The position numbers were made by a program, and so were the translations under genes. A DNA stretch of 64,000 nucleotides from Janthinobacterium sp. ROICE36 (GTDB lineage Bacteria > Pseudomonadota > Gammaproteobacteria > Burkholderiales > Burkholderiaceae_D), in NCBI RefSeq assembly GCF_002869965.1, contig NZ_PEBS01000029.1, positions 1-64,000 on the forward strand, read 5' to 3'. Below, piece after piece: positions 34,074 through 42,526 of the stretch (positions are counted from its first letter, which is position 1; every line of letters begins with the position of its first letter). The notes under the pieces are model-generated. The model was not told the DNA's origin. It searched no databases and worked only from the letters and a program-made list of their open reading frames with translations.

Positions 34074-35230
34074 TTGGCAGCACCCGCGCTGACGGCGGCA
34101 GCGGCAACATCGGGCTTGCTGGCCAGCTCGGCGCCAAGGATGGACACTTTCTGGCCAGGCTTGAGCAAGTTGACGCCGGCCGTGACCACCGTCTGCCCCG
34201 CTTTCACGCCCGAGGTCAGCAGCAGCTCATTGCCCGCCACGCCGCCCACCGTCACCGGCACCAGCTTCACGGCGCCGTTTTCCACCACCCACACGGAGCT
34301 TTGCGACTTTTCATTGAACAGGGCCGTCAGCGGCACCTTGATCTGCGGCGTGGCCGTCTGCGAGGCAAACTGCACCACGGCCGTCATGCCCAGGCGCGCT
34401 TGCGGGGCGTCCGGGATGCTGACCTTGGCCAGGTAGGTGCGCGTGGCGGCATCGGCCACGGGCGACACTTCACGTATCTTGCCCGGCAAGCCCTGCTTCG
34501 GGTCGGCCCACAGGCGCACCACCACATCCTTGACGCCGCGCAAGGTGTCCACCTTGTCTTCGGAAATACCGATCACGACTTCCTTTTCGCCGCTCCTGGC
34601 CACTTGCACCACGGGCGTGCCAGGCGCCACCACCTGCCCCACTTCGGCCTCGATGCGCGTGACGACGCCATCGACGTCGGCCAGCAAACTGGCATAAGCG
34701 GACTGGTTCGCCTGACCCCGGTACAGGGCCTGGGCCGCTTCCACATTCGCCTGCGCCGCCTTGTATGTGGCATCCTTGCCATCGAGCACAGCCTGGCTGA
34801 CGAAATTTTTCTCGCGCAAATCCTGGTAGCGCTTCAGTTCGGCGCGCGCCAGGTCGCGGTTCGTTTCCGCGCTGACCAGCGAGGCCTTGGCCTGCGCCTG
34901 CGACAGCTGCAAGTCGGCCGGATCGAGCTGCATCAGCACTTGCCCTTTTTTTACGCTGGCGCCGACGTCGACCTTGCGCGCGACGATCTTGCCGCCCACG
35001 CGGAAACCCAGCTGCGACACCACGCGGGGCACGACTTCGCCCGCCAGTTCGGCACTCACCTCAACATTGCTGCTAGACAACACCATCGCGCGCACGGGCC
35101 GCACGTCTTCCACTTTGACGGCAGGTTTGGAACAGGCCGCCAAACTCAGCGCCAGGGCGGCGGCGATCAGCCGCAGGGCGGGCAGTGCAGGTGCGCCAGT
35201 CTCACGGCGCAGGGTTTTCAGGGCAAACAA
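34070..35230 (-). CDS. RND efflux periplasmic adaptor lipoprotein
   Basis: A 386-residue membrane-fusion protein linking the permease to an outer-membrane channel. The N-terminal signal ends in a lipobox LSLAACSKP, so Cys33 is probably lipidated. A split lipoyl domain flanks the hairpin (VGGKIVARKVDVGASVKKGQ; ADVDGVVTRIEAEVGQVV). A coiled-coil hairpin lies around 95-165, followed by beta-barrel and membrane-proximal domains. It is the first gene of the pair; the promoter lies in 35231-35400 on the minus strand. Confidence 0.94.
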   Translation of the reverse strand: MFALKTLRRETGAPALPALRLIAAALALSLAACSKPAVKVEDVRPVRAMVLSSSNVEVSAELAGEVVPRVVSQLGFRVGGKIVARKVDVGASVKKGQVLMQLDPADLQLSQAQAKASLVSAETNRDLARAELKRYQDLREKNFVSQAVLDGKDATYKAAQANVEAAQALYRGQANQSAYASLLADVDGVVTRIEAEVGQVVAPGTPVVQVARSGEKEVVIGISEDKVDTLRGVKDVVVRLWADPKQGLPGKIREVSPVADAATRTYLAKVSIPDAPQARLGMTAVVQFASQTATPQIKVPLTALFNEKSQSSVWVVENGAVKLVPVTVGGVAGNELLLTSGVKAGQTVVTAGVNLLKPGQKVSILGAELASKPDVAAAAVSAGAAK

Positions 35231-35398
35231 GGTATTTTCCTTTACTATGCGGGCTGTTAGATTTTTGCGTGAGGAAACTTTTCGCTTGCTAAGTGATGCT
35301 AGCCAAACTTTTTCGCACGCGATATCCTTAAATTTGTGACAATATCAGCTTGGTCATGACAGGGAGTGATTTTCCCTAATGACTTTCTGGTTATTAAT

Positions 35399-35404
35399 TA
35401 TAAT
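35399..35404 (+). promoter_or_regulatory. Candidate -10 element for the hpn operon
   Basis: A perfect TATAAT in an AT-rich patch 119 bases before hpnC. The corresponding -35 region is weak, so an activator or another promoter is possible. The 292-bp gap between the RND adaptor and hpnC otherwise contains only AT-rich divergent promoter sequence and the G tract. Confidence 0.35.
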
Positions 35405-35479
35405 CGTGCGTAAAAGCTTTTAGTGACTTTTGCGTCATTAATCTTGAGACATACAACGTCCGGCCACATTCCAGCGTTT

Positions 35480-35490
35480 GGGGGGGGGGG
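35480..35490 (+). repeat. Homopolymeric tract of 11 G
   Basis: Eleven consecutive G directly upstream of hpnC, 33 bases before its ATG, inside the presumed 5' leader. Such tracts are prone to slippage in replication and in sequencing. Confidence 0.9.
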
Positions 35491-35522
35491 CCGCACAAAC
35501 GCAAGACTAGAGAAGCGTGTTC

Positions 35523-36404
35523 ATGCCTGTAGACCATTACGAAAATTTTCCTGTTGCATCATTCCTGCTGCCGCGCCGCCTGGTGCCCGCCGTCGAAGCC
35601 ATCTATGCCTTCGCCCGCAGCGCCGACGACCTGGCCGACGAAGGCGACGCCACGCCGGCCGCACGCCTGGCTGCCTTGCACGCCTATGAAGAGGCGCTGG
35701 GCCGGATCGCCCGCCACGAAGGCCATGCCGGTGAGAACGCCACCATGTTCGAACGCCTGGCCGCCGTCATCGCCAAGCACCAGCTGCCGCTGAAGCCATT
35801 CCACGATTTATTGTCCGCCTTCAAGCAGGATGTGCAAACGACGCGCTACGCCAGTTACGACGACCTGCTCGATTACTGTGCCCGCTCCGCCAACCCCGTG
35901 GGACTGCTGATGCTGCACCTGTACGGTGCGGCCGATGAACAGAATGTACGCGATTCCGATGCGATATGTTCAGCTTTGCAACTAATTAATTTCCTGCAAG
36001 ACGTCGCCATCGACCAGCAAAAAGAGCGCATCTACCTGCCGATGGACGACTTGAGCCGCTTTGCCGTCTCCGCCGCCGCCTTCGAGCGGCCCGAAGCGCA
36101 CGGCAAGTGGAGCGCCATGATGCGCTTTGAAGTGGCCCGCACGCGCGCCCTGATGCTGTCGGGCGCGCCGCTGGCCCTGCGTTTGCGCGGGCGCATCGGC
36201 TGGGAACTGCGTCTCGTGGTGCAAGGGGGCTTGCGCATCCTCGAAGCCATCGAAGCCGTCAATTACGACGTGTTCCGGCGCCGCCCGAAACTGGAAAAGC
36301 GCGACTGGCTGATCATTTTCTGGCGCGCCCTGCGCATGTCGCGTAAAAGCCTGCATCAAGAGACACAAGTAAAAACGGCTTTTCCCCCGTCACCCACTCT
36401 GTAA
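35523..36404 (+). CDS. hpnC: Squalene synthase HpnC (hydroxysqualene-forming)
   Basis: The second enzyme of the three-step bacterial route to squalene: it converts presqualene diphosphate to hydroxysqualene. The 293-residue protein has a trans-prenyl-synthase fold with the Asp-rich motif in AFARSADDLADEGD and the second motif in LQLINFLQDVAIDQQKERIY. The ATG at 35523 is chosen; GTG 35517 is two codons earlier. It is the first gene of hpnC-hpnD-hpnE; the gap to hpnD is 46 bases. Confidence 0.93.
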   Translation: MPVDHYENFPVASFLLPRRLVPAVEAIYAFARSADDLADEGDATPAARLAALHAYEEALGRIARHEGHAGENATMFERLAAVIAKHQLPLKPFHDLLSAFKQDVQTTRYASYDDLLDYCARSANPVGLLMLHLYGAADEQNVRDSDAICSALQLINFLQDVAIDQQKERIYLPMDDLSRFAVSAAAFERPEAHGKWSAMMRFEVARTRALMLSGAPLALRLRGRIGWELRLVVQGGLRILEAIEAVNYDVFRRRPKLEKRDWLIIFWRALRMSRKSLHQETQVKTAFPPSPTL

Positions 36405-36450
36405 GACGCTAGAATAGCGGCTTCGATCTGCAACCCTTGCTCTTTTGACT

Positions 36451-37284
36451 ATGTCTCCCGACGAATACTGCCAACAAAAGGCCGCCCAGAGCGGCTCCAG
36501 CTTCTACTACAGCTTCCTGTTCCTGCCTGCCGAACGCCGCAAGGCCATCACGGCCCTGTACGCCTTCTGCCGCGAAGTCGATGACACGGTCGACGATTGC
36601 ACGGACGAAGCCGTGGCACGCACCAAGCTGGTCTGGTGGCGCAAGGAAGTCAAGGCCATGTACGAGGGCAATCCCACGCATCCCGTGATGCGCGCACTGC
36701 AGCCGCACCTGGACATCTATAAGCTGGAAGAAAAGCATTTGCAGGCCATCATCGACGGCATGGAAATGGACTTGAACCAGACCCGCTACCTCGATTACCA
36801 GGCCATGAGCCGCTATTGCTGGCATGTGGCCAGCGTGGTGGGTATCTTGTCGGCCAGCATCTTTGGTACGACCCGCCCGGAAACGCTGCTGTACGCGGAA
36901 AAGCTGGGCCACGCCTTCCAACTGACCAACATCATCCGCGACGTGGGCGAAGATGCGCGCAAGGGGCGCATCTACCTGCCGATCAGCGAGTTGCAGCAAT
37001 TCAATGTGACGGCGGCCGACCTGCTGAATGCGCGCCACAGCGAAAACTTTGAAAGCCTCATGCGTTTCCAGGTGGCGCGCGCGCAAAAGGCGTACGACGA
37101 AGCGTTCGCCCTCCTGCCTGCCGAAGACCGCCGCGCCCAGCGCCCTGGCCTGATCATGGCGGCCATCTACCGCACGCTGCTCAATGAAGTCGAGCGCGAC
37201 GGTTATCACGTGTTGAAACAGCGCATCTCGCTCACGCCGATCCGCAAACTGTGGCTGGCCTGGAAGACCTGGGTTCGTGGCTGA
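36451..37284 (+). CDS. hpnD: Presqualene diphosphate synthase HpnD
   Basis: Condenses two farnesyl diphosphates to presqualene diphosphate, the first step. The 277-residue protein shows both catalytic motifs clearly: YAFCREVDDTVDDCTDE and FQLTNIIRDVGEDARKGR. ATG 36451 is chosen over a TTG two codons upstream. It directly precedes hpnE, whose longer start would overlap it by 8 bases. Confidence 0.95.
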   Translation: MSPDEYCQQKAAQSGSSFYYSFLFLPAERRKAITALYAFCREVDDTVDDCTDEAVARTKLVWWRKEVKAMYEGNPTHPVMRALQPHLDIYKLEEKHLQAIIDGMEMDLNQTRYLDYQAMSRYCWHVASVVGILSASIFGTTRPETLLYAEKLGHAFQLTNIIRDVGEDARKGRIYLPISELQQFNVTAADLLNARHSENFESLMRFQVARAQKAYDEAFALLPAEDRRAQRPGLIMAAIYRTLLNEVERDGYHVLKQRISLTPIRKLWLAWKTWVRG

Positions 37285-38656
37285 GAGTAGCGTGAAGCAA
37301 CACTACGCCGTCATCGGCGCCGGCTGGGCCGGTTGCGCGGCCGCCATGGAACTGGCGCGCGCCGGTCATGCCGTCACCGTGTTCGAGGCGGCGCGCATCC
37401 TGGGCGGACGGGCGCGCCGGGTCGAACGCGAAAGCACCGTGCTCGACAATGGCCAGCACATCTTGCTGGGCGCCTACACGGAAACCTTGCGCCTGATCAA
37501 ACTGGCAGGACAAGACCCCAGCGAGCTGATCCTCACCCTGCCCCTGCAGATGCGCTATCCGGCCGGTTCTGGCGGCATGGATTTCATCGCGCCGCGCCTG
37601 CCCGCGCCGCTGCACCTGGCATGGGCCCTGCTGCGCGCCAAAGGTTTGCAGGGCGCCGACAAGCTGGCCCTGATGCGCTTTTCCACCGCCATGCGGACGA
37701 TGGGCTGGCAGTTGTACAACGATTGCACGGTCAGCGAATTGCTGCAGCGCTTCGACCAGACGGACCGCTTGAACCGGTTGATGTGGTATCCGCTGTGCCT
37801 GGCTGCGCTAAATACCCCGCCCGAACGTGCCTCGGCGCGCGTCCTCCTCAACGTGCTGCGCGACAGCCTGGGGGCAAGCCGCCGGCGCGCCTCCGACATG
37901 CTGATCCCGAAAGCGAACCTGAGTGCCCTGTTTCCCGAGGCGGCCGCCCGCTACCTGGCCCAGCATGGCGGCACAGTGCGCACGGGCGCCAAAGTTGCCG
38001 CCTTGCAAGCCTTGCCCGATGGCCGTTGGCGGCTTGATGACGGCGTCGATGACGGCGAGCACTATGATGGCGTGATCGTCGCCACCTCGTCCGTGCAGGC
38101 GGCCAGCCTGTTGCAAGGTGTGCACGACGCACGCCTCGATGACGCTATTGCCAAAATGCAAGCTTTCACGTCGGAAGCCATCAGCACCTGCTACCTGCAA
38201 TACGCTGCCCCGGTGCGCCTGGACTTGCCCCTGTACGCCCTCGTCGATGCGCCACAACGGCAGCACTGGGGCCAGTTCGTCTTCGACCGGGGCCAGCTCG
38301 ACAGCAACCAGGCGGGCTTGCTGGCCGTCGTCATCAGCGCGTCCGGCCCTGCCGCCGAGCAAGGCCACGCACCGCTGGCGCAAGCCATCGCCGCCCAGTT
38401 GGCGCAGGTGCTGCAGCGTCCGGACCTGGCGCAGCCCGTCTGGACCCAGCTGATCACGGAAAAGCGCGCCACCTTTGCCTGCACGCCGGACCTGGCGCGC
38501 CCCGGCAACGCCAGCGGCGTGCCAGGCTTGCTGCTGGCGGGCGACTATACGGCCAATGCGGACCGGACGCAGGATTATCCGGCCACCATCGAGGCGGCCG
38601 TGCGCAGCGGCGTGGCGGCGGCCAGGGTCGTCACCACGGGCAAGATGGCCAAGTAG
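37277..38656 (+). CDS. hpnE: Hydroxysqualene dehydroxylase HpnE
   Basis: A FAD-dependent amine-oxidase-like protein that removes the hydroxyl from hydroxysqualene to give squalene. The Rossmann fingerprint is HYAVIGAGWAGCAAAMELA, followed by the NGQHILLGAY motif typical of HpnE, and a C-terminal flavin motif LLLAGDYTANADRTQDYPA. Two GTG starts are possible, 37277 and 37292; the second gives MKQHYAVIGAG and a purine-rich site in front. No squalene-hopene cyclase is in view, so the end product (hopanoids or squalene itself) is not decided by this window. Confidence 0.93.
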   Translation: MAESSVKQHYAVIGAGWAGCAAAMELARAGHAVTVFEAARILGGRARRVERESTVLDNGQHILLGAYTETLRLIKLAGQDPSELILTLPLQMRYPAGSGGMDFIAPRLPAPLHLAWALLRAKGLQGADKLALMRFSTAMRTMGWQLYNDCTVSELLQRFDQTDRLNRLMWYPLCLAALNTPPERASARVLLNVLRDSLGASRRRASDMLIPKANLSALFPEAAARYLAQHGGTVRTGAKVAALQALPDGRWRLDDGVDDGEHYDGVIVATSSVQAASLLQGVHDARLDDAIAKMQAFTSEAISTCYLQYAAPVRLDLPLYALVDAPQRQHWGQFVFDRGQLDSNQAGLLAVVISASGPAAEQGHAPLAQAIAAQLAQVLQRPDLAQPVWTQLITEKRATFACTPDLARPGNASGVPGLLLAGDYTANADRTQDYPATIEAAVRSGVAAARVVTTGKMAK

Positions 38657-38786
38657 ACTAGACGGTGCATCCTGCCCTGGCGTCGCTCGCCCCCGCAAAA
38701 TTGCATTCTGTCGCACCGCGCTGGTGCGCCTGCCTGCGTTTGGGTACAGTCTGATCATCGACAACGGCCATGCCACGGGGAATACC

Positions 38787-38942
38787 ATGCACACCACCTT
38801 GCACTTGAAAAACAGCTTGAAAGCCGTGGCGCTGCTCGCTTGTGTGGCGCTCGCCACCCTGATCGTCATGCAGGTACAGCAAGCGCCACATGCGCCATTG
38901 CTGCTGAGCCAAGCAAGCATGTTGCTGCCGGCCATGGGCTGA
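38787..38942 (+). CDS. Small membrane-associated protein, 51 residues
   Basis: A short frame with one hydrophobic segment (LKAVALLACVALATLIVMQV) and a Leu-rich end. ATG 38787 follows a CACGGGGAATACC site. It lies 19 bases upstream of the DUF1700 gene and on the same strand, which supports expression. No family is recognised. It may be a small membrane protein or a cleaved signal-like peptide. Confidence 0.5.
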   Translation: MHTTLHLKNSLKAVALLACVALATLIVMQVQQAPHAPLLLSQASMLLPAMG

Positions 38943-38961
38943 AGCGGCGGACAGGAAGAAT

Positions 38962-39753
38962 ATGATGAACAAACAAGATTATCTCGACGCGCTGCGGCGC
39001 GCACTGGCAGGCTTGCCACCGGATATGGTGGCCAAGACGCTGGACTATTACGAACAAACCTTTATCGAAGGGGCGGCGGCGGGCCGCAGCGAGCACGAGA
39101 TCGCCGACGACCTGGGCGAGCCTAAAAAAATCGCCCTGACCTTGCGCAGCAGCACCCACCGCCAGGCTTTCGAACAGAAGAAAACCCCGGTCAACCTGCT
39201 GCGCCTGCTCGTCTCGCTGCTGGGACTGGCCATCTTCAACCTCTTCATGGTCGTGCCTGCCGCCGTCTACGCGGCCCTGCTGGCCACCCTGTATGCCGTC
39301 GGCCTGAGCTTTTACCTGGCCGGCATCGCCATCACGGCCAGCGGCTTGTCCGGCGCCAACGAACTGGTGCTCGATGGTCCACTGCGCCATGTCTTCATCC
39401 ATGACGATAACGACGGCGAAGACGGCGAGCGGCGCGAGACGCGCATTACCATCGGCGACACGGGCATCGAAGTCGATCATCTGCCCGACCCCTCGCAGCG
39501 TGAAGCGGCCGACCCCGGGGCGCCAGGCACTTCATCGCGCATGATGGAGCGGGCCGAAGCGCTGGCCGGTGGCGGCATCCGCATTTCCACCGACATGGAC
39601 CGCGATGCGCGCACCACGCAAACCGTCTTCGGCGTGGGCATGCTGCTCGGTGGCATCGCCATATTTCTGCTCAGTCTGGTGGTCACGCGCTATACCTTGA
39701 TCGGCATCAAGCGCTACATCGCCATGAATGTCTCCCTGCTCAAAGGTCACTAG
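38962..39753 (+). CDS. DUF1700 (HAAS-domain) membrane protein
   Basis: A 263-residue protein. Residues 1-70 match the HAAS/DUF1700 helical domain (MNKQDYLDALRRALAGLPPD, EIADDLGEPKKIA). Two hydrophobic blocks follow (LLRLLVSLLGLAIFNLFMVV and AVYAALLATLYAVGLSFYLA), then an acidic loop and one C-terminal membrane helix. In many bacteria DUF1700 genes are paired with a PadR regulator; none is present here. The GIN-domain gene follows 10 bases later, probably in one operon responding to envelope state (inference). Confidence 0.85.
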   Translation: MMNKQDYLDALRRALAGLPPDMVAKTLDYYEQTFIEGAAAGRSEHEIADDLGEPKKIALTLRSSTHRQAFEQKKTPVNLLRLLVSLLGLAIFNLFMVVPAAVYAALLATLYAVGLSFYLAGIAITASGLSGANELVLDGPLRHVFIHDDNDGEDGERRETRITIGDTGIEVDHLPDPSQREAADPGAPGTSSRMMERAEALAGGGIRISTDMDRDARTTQTVFGVGMLLGGIAIFLLSLVVTRYTLIGIKRYIAMNVSLLKGH

Positions 39754-39763
39754 AAAGGCTGCC

Positions 39764-40570
39764 ATGAAACGCTTGCTCAAAGTTGGCCTGTCCATGCTCT
39801 TGCTGGCACTGGTCCTGATCGCCATGTCGTATGCGGCGCTGCGCGCCAAGGGAATCAGCAATCCCAGCAGCGCTGCCGGCCGCGCCGTGCGCAGCGAAAC
39901 GCGCCCGATTTCCGCCGATATCAACAGCATCGACCTGGCCGGCCCCATCGACCTGGTGCTGCGCCGCGGCGCCACGCCATCGATGAAGGTGAGCGGCGAG
40001 CAGCGTTTGCTGTCGAACGTCGCGACCACCGCCGATGGCACGACCCTGCATATCGGCCCGAAAGGCATGCTCTTCCACCATCGCCAGCCGCTGCAGGTGG
40101 AACTGGTGCTGCCATCGCTGGTACGCGTGGAATTACACGGCAATGGCGACAGCAAGATCACGGGATTTTCCGGCGACAGCTTCATCCTGGAATTGACGGG
40201 TTCGGGCGACGTCAGCTTCACGGGACGCTACAAGCAGGTGTCGGCCACCGTCAACGGCAGCGGCGACCTCGACATCAACGGCGGCAACAGCGACAGCGTG
40301 GTCCTGGAAATGGTGGGTTCGGGGCGCATCGCCGCCAGCGGCAACACGAAATTCCTGCGTGCTGACCTGAGCGGCTCAGGCGATATCGATGCCGAACACC
40401 TGGCGGCCGACAAGGCCAGCGTCAGCCTGCAAGGCTCGGGCACGAGCACCGCCTTCGTACGCGACGCCGCCAACCTGACCTTGCGCGGCAGCGGCGACAT
40501 CCACGTCCACGGCAACCCGCGCCAGCGCGATGCACAAAAGAGCGGTTCAGGCGATATTATCTGGCATTAA
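39764..40570 (+). CDS. GIN-domain (DUF2807) exported protein
   Basis: A 268-residue protein with an N-terminal membrane anchor or signal (LLKVGLSMLLLALVLIAMSY) and a right-handed beta-helix of the DUF2807 type. The repeats are visible as SGSGDI-like turns (LTGSGDVSFTGRY, VNGSGDLDINGG, LSGSGDIDAEHL, LRGSGDIHVHG). The family often accompanies DUF1700 and is thought to be an envelope protein; its activity is unknown. Its stop codon overlaps the stop codon of the convergent flavoprotein gene. Confidence 0.88.
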   Translation: MKRLLKVGLSMLLLALVLIAMSYAALRAKGISNPSSAAGRAVRSETRPISADINSIDLAGPIDLVLRRGATPSMKVSGEQRLLSNVATTADGTTLHIGPKGMLFHHRQPLQVELVLPSLVRVELHGNGDSKITGFSGDSFILELTGSGDVSFTGRYKQVSATVNGSGDLDINGGNSDSVVLEMVGSGRIAASGNTKFLRADLSGSGDIDAEHLAADKASVSLQGSGTSTAFVRDAANLTLRGSGDIHVHGNPRQRDAQKSGSGDIIWH

Positions 40571-41820
40571 CTTTCAGCATTCGCTTTATCTTCCAGCCAA
40601 CTGACCGCCTGCTCGCCGGCCGCCTTGCCTTGCGCCAGGCAGGCCGTCAGCAGGTAGCCGCCCGTGGGCGCTTCCCAGTCCAGCATTTCGCCGGCCACGA
40701 ACACGCCCGGCATGGCCCGCAGCATGCAGCCGTCGACGCCGTCGAAAGCCACGCCGCCGGCGCTGCTGATGGCTTCATCGATGGGGCGCGCACGCTGCAA
40801 GGTAACGGGCAGCAGCTTGATGGCGTCCGCCAGCCTGGCTTCGTCGGTAAAGTCGGCCGCGTTCAGGCATTCGCGCAGCAAGCCCGATTTCACGCCCTTG
40901 ATGCCCAGCCGGCTTTGCAAATGGCTGGACATCGAGCGGGAACCGCGCGGGCGCGTGACTTCCTCGAACACGCGCTCATGACTGTGGTCAGGCGCCAGGT
41001 CGAGCCAGATGGTGGTGTGGCCGTCACGCGCGATCTGCTCGCGCAGTGCGGCCGACAGCGCATAAATCAGGCCGCCTTCGAGGCCGCCCGCCGTGATGAC
41101 GCACTGGCCCTGGCGCTTGACCGTCAAGCCATCGATGTCATGCGCCGTGATGGCCAGCGTGGCCAGGTGTTCGCCCGCGTAACGGCTGCTGAAATACGCG
41201 CTCCAGTCCACGTCGAAGCCGCAATTGGCCGGCGCCAAAGGCGCCACAGCCACGCCCTGCCCTTGCAGCAACGGCACCCAGGCGCCGTCGGAACCAAGGC
41301 GCGCCCAGCTGCCGCCGCCCAGCGCCAGGATCACGGCGTCGAAGGAGCGCAGGCGTTCGCCGTCCGGCGTGGCAAAGGCCAGCTGGCCATCTTGCCAGCC
41401 CGTCCAACGGTGGCGCGTGTGAAATTGCACGCCCGCTTCGCGCAAGCGGTGCAGCCAGGCGCGCAGCAAAGGCGCGGCCTTCATATCGGTGGGAAAGACG
41501 CGGTTCGAAGAGCCGACGAAGGTCTCCACGCCCAGGCCGTGCACCCAGTCGCGCACCTTTTGCGGGCCGAACTGGTCCAGCGCCGGTTTCAGGCAGTTGG
41601 CCTGCCTGGCGTAGCGCGAGACAAAGGCCTGGTAGCCTTCCGCGTGCGTGATGTTCATGCCGCCGCGCCCGGCCAGCAGAAATTTGCGGCCGACGGAGGG
41701 CATGGCGTCGAACAATTCCACCTGTGCCCCCTGGTCGGCGGCCGCCTGGGCGGCCATCAGGCCGGCGGGACCGCCGCCGATGACGGCGATGTGAAACGGA
41801 GGGGAGCTGGAATGGGTCAT
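40567..41820 (-). CDS. BaiN/HI0933-like NAD(P)/FAD flavoprotein (TIGR03862 type)
   Basis: A 417-residue flavoprotein. The Rossmann fingerprint is HIAVIGGGPAGLMAAQAAAD, followed by SVGRKFLLAGRGGMNITHAE, which is typical of the HI0933 family. The C-terminal flavin motif reads GVFVAGEMLDWEAPTGGYLL. The family includes BaiN-type oxidoreductases; the substrate here is unknown. The ATG at 41820 is the family start; the upstream frame is a shadow. It is convergent with the GIN gene. Confidence 0.9.
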   Translation of the reverse strand: MTHSSSPPFHIAVIGGGPAGLMAAQAAADQGAQVELFDAMPSVGRKFLLAGRGGMNITHAEGYQAFVSRYARQANCLKPALDQFGPQKVRDWVHGLGVETFVGSSNRVFPTDMKAAPLLRAWLHRLREAGVQFHTRHRWTGWQDGQLAFATPDGERLRSFDAVILALGGGSWARLGSDGAWVPLLQGQGVAVAPLAPANCGFDVDWSAYFSSRYAGEHLATLAITAHDIDGLTVKRQGQCVITAGGLEGGLIYALSAALREQIARDGHTTIWLDLAPDHSHERVFEEVTRPRGSRSMSSHLQSRLGIKGVKSGLLRECLNAADFTDEARLADAIKLLPVTLQRARPIDEAISSAGGVAFDGVDGCMLRAMPGVFVAGEMLDWEAPTGGYLLTACLAQGKAAGEQAVSWLEDKANAES

Positions 41821-41985
41821 GGCAAGCTGGGAAGACGGTGAAAACCCCGGCATTTTAGTCGAGATTGGCCCGGATATGGCCCGCCGATGGCGATCCCGCC
41901 CAAAAATGAGGCATACTGCGCCAGGCATACTGCAACGATGAGCAGTTTCATACCACTTGACGACGCGACACGAGAGGAGCAACAC

Positions 41986-42219
41986 ATGGGCGCAGGATTC
42001 TGGATTTCCCGCTATTTGCTGGCCAGTTCGATTTTATTCATCATTCTTTCAGTGGTCGAGTACAGCAAGGGCACGACCAGCCAGGCCGATATCCTCAGTG
42101 CCCTGGCATGGTCGCTGGTGGCGTCGGCCATCTTCATCGGCTCGAAATACTGGCGCCACAAGAAAGCCATTGCCTGCGCCACGTGCAGCGGGGACAAAGC
42201 AAAAACCAAATCGTCATAA
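41986..42219 (+). CDS. Small inner-membrane protein, 77 residues, unknown function
   Basis: Two hydrophobic stretches (YLLASSILFIILSVVEY and ILSALAWSLVASAIFIGS) are followed by a basic tail containing CATC. A perfect GAGGAG ribosome-binding site precedes the ATG at 41986, which makes expression likely. A terminator follows at once. I do not recognise a family. Confidence 0.7.
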   Translation: MGAGFWISRYLLASSILFIILSVVEYSKGTTSQADILSALAWSLVASAIFIGSKYWRHKKAIACATCSGDKAKTKSS

Positions 42220-42220
42220 A

Positions 42221-42244
42221 AAAACGGCCGCTTCAGCGGCCATT
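42221..42244. terminator. Bidirectional terminator
   Basis: ggccgc (42226-42231), loop ttca, gcggcc (42236-42241), with A-rich sequence to the left and attt to the right. It serves the small membrane protein gene and the convergent thrC-moeA-moaD unit. Confidence 0.8.
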
Positions 42245-42261
42245 TCCTTAAGTGGGCATTC

Positions 42262-42516
42262 TCAGCCGCCTGTCACGGGCGGGAAGAATGCCACTTCATC
42301 GCCGTCCGCAATCACGGTGCCGGCATCGCACATCACCTGATTATGCGCCATGCGCAGCGCACGACCCTGCGCCAGCGCATATTCCCAGTTGCCGCCGCGG
42401 GCGATCAGGCGATTTCTCAGCTCGCCCACCGTCAGCGGCTCGGCCACTTCCAGTACTTCCTGAGCCGTGCCCACCAGCTCGCGCACGCTGGCAAAAAAAC
42501 GCAGATTGATCTTCAT
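42262..42516 (-). CDS. moaD: Molybdopterin synthase small subunit MoaD
   Basis: An 84-residue ubiquitin-like sulfur carrier for molybdopterin synthesis. It starts MKINLRFFASVRELVGTAQE and ends with the essential diglycine (FFPPVTGG), which is activated as a thiocarboxylate. The partner moaE is not in the window. The start at 42516 lies 10 bases after the moeA stop, so it is translated from the same message. Confidence 0.96.
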   Translation of the reverse strand: MKINLRFFASVRELVGTAQEVLEVAEPLTVGELRNRLIARGGNWEYALAQGRALRMAHNQVMCDAGTVIADGDEVAFFPPVTGG

Positions 42517-42526
42517 CGATACTTCC

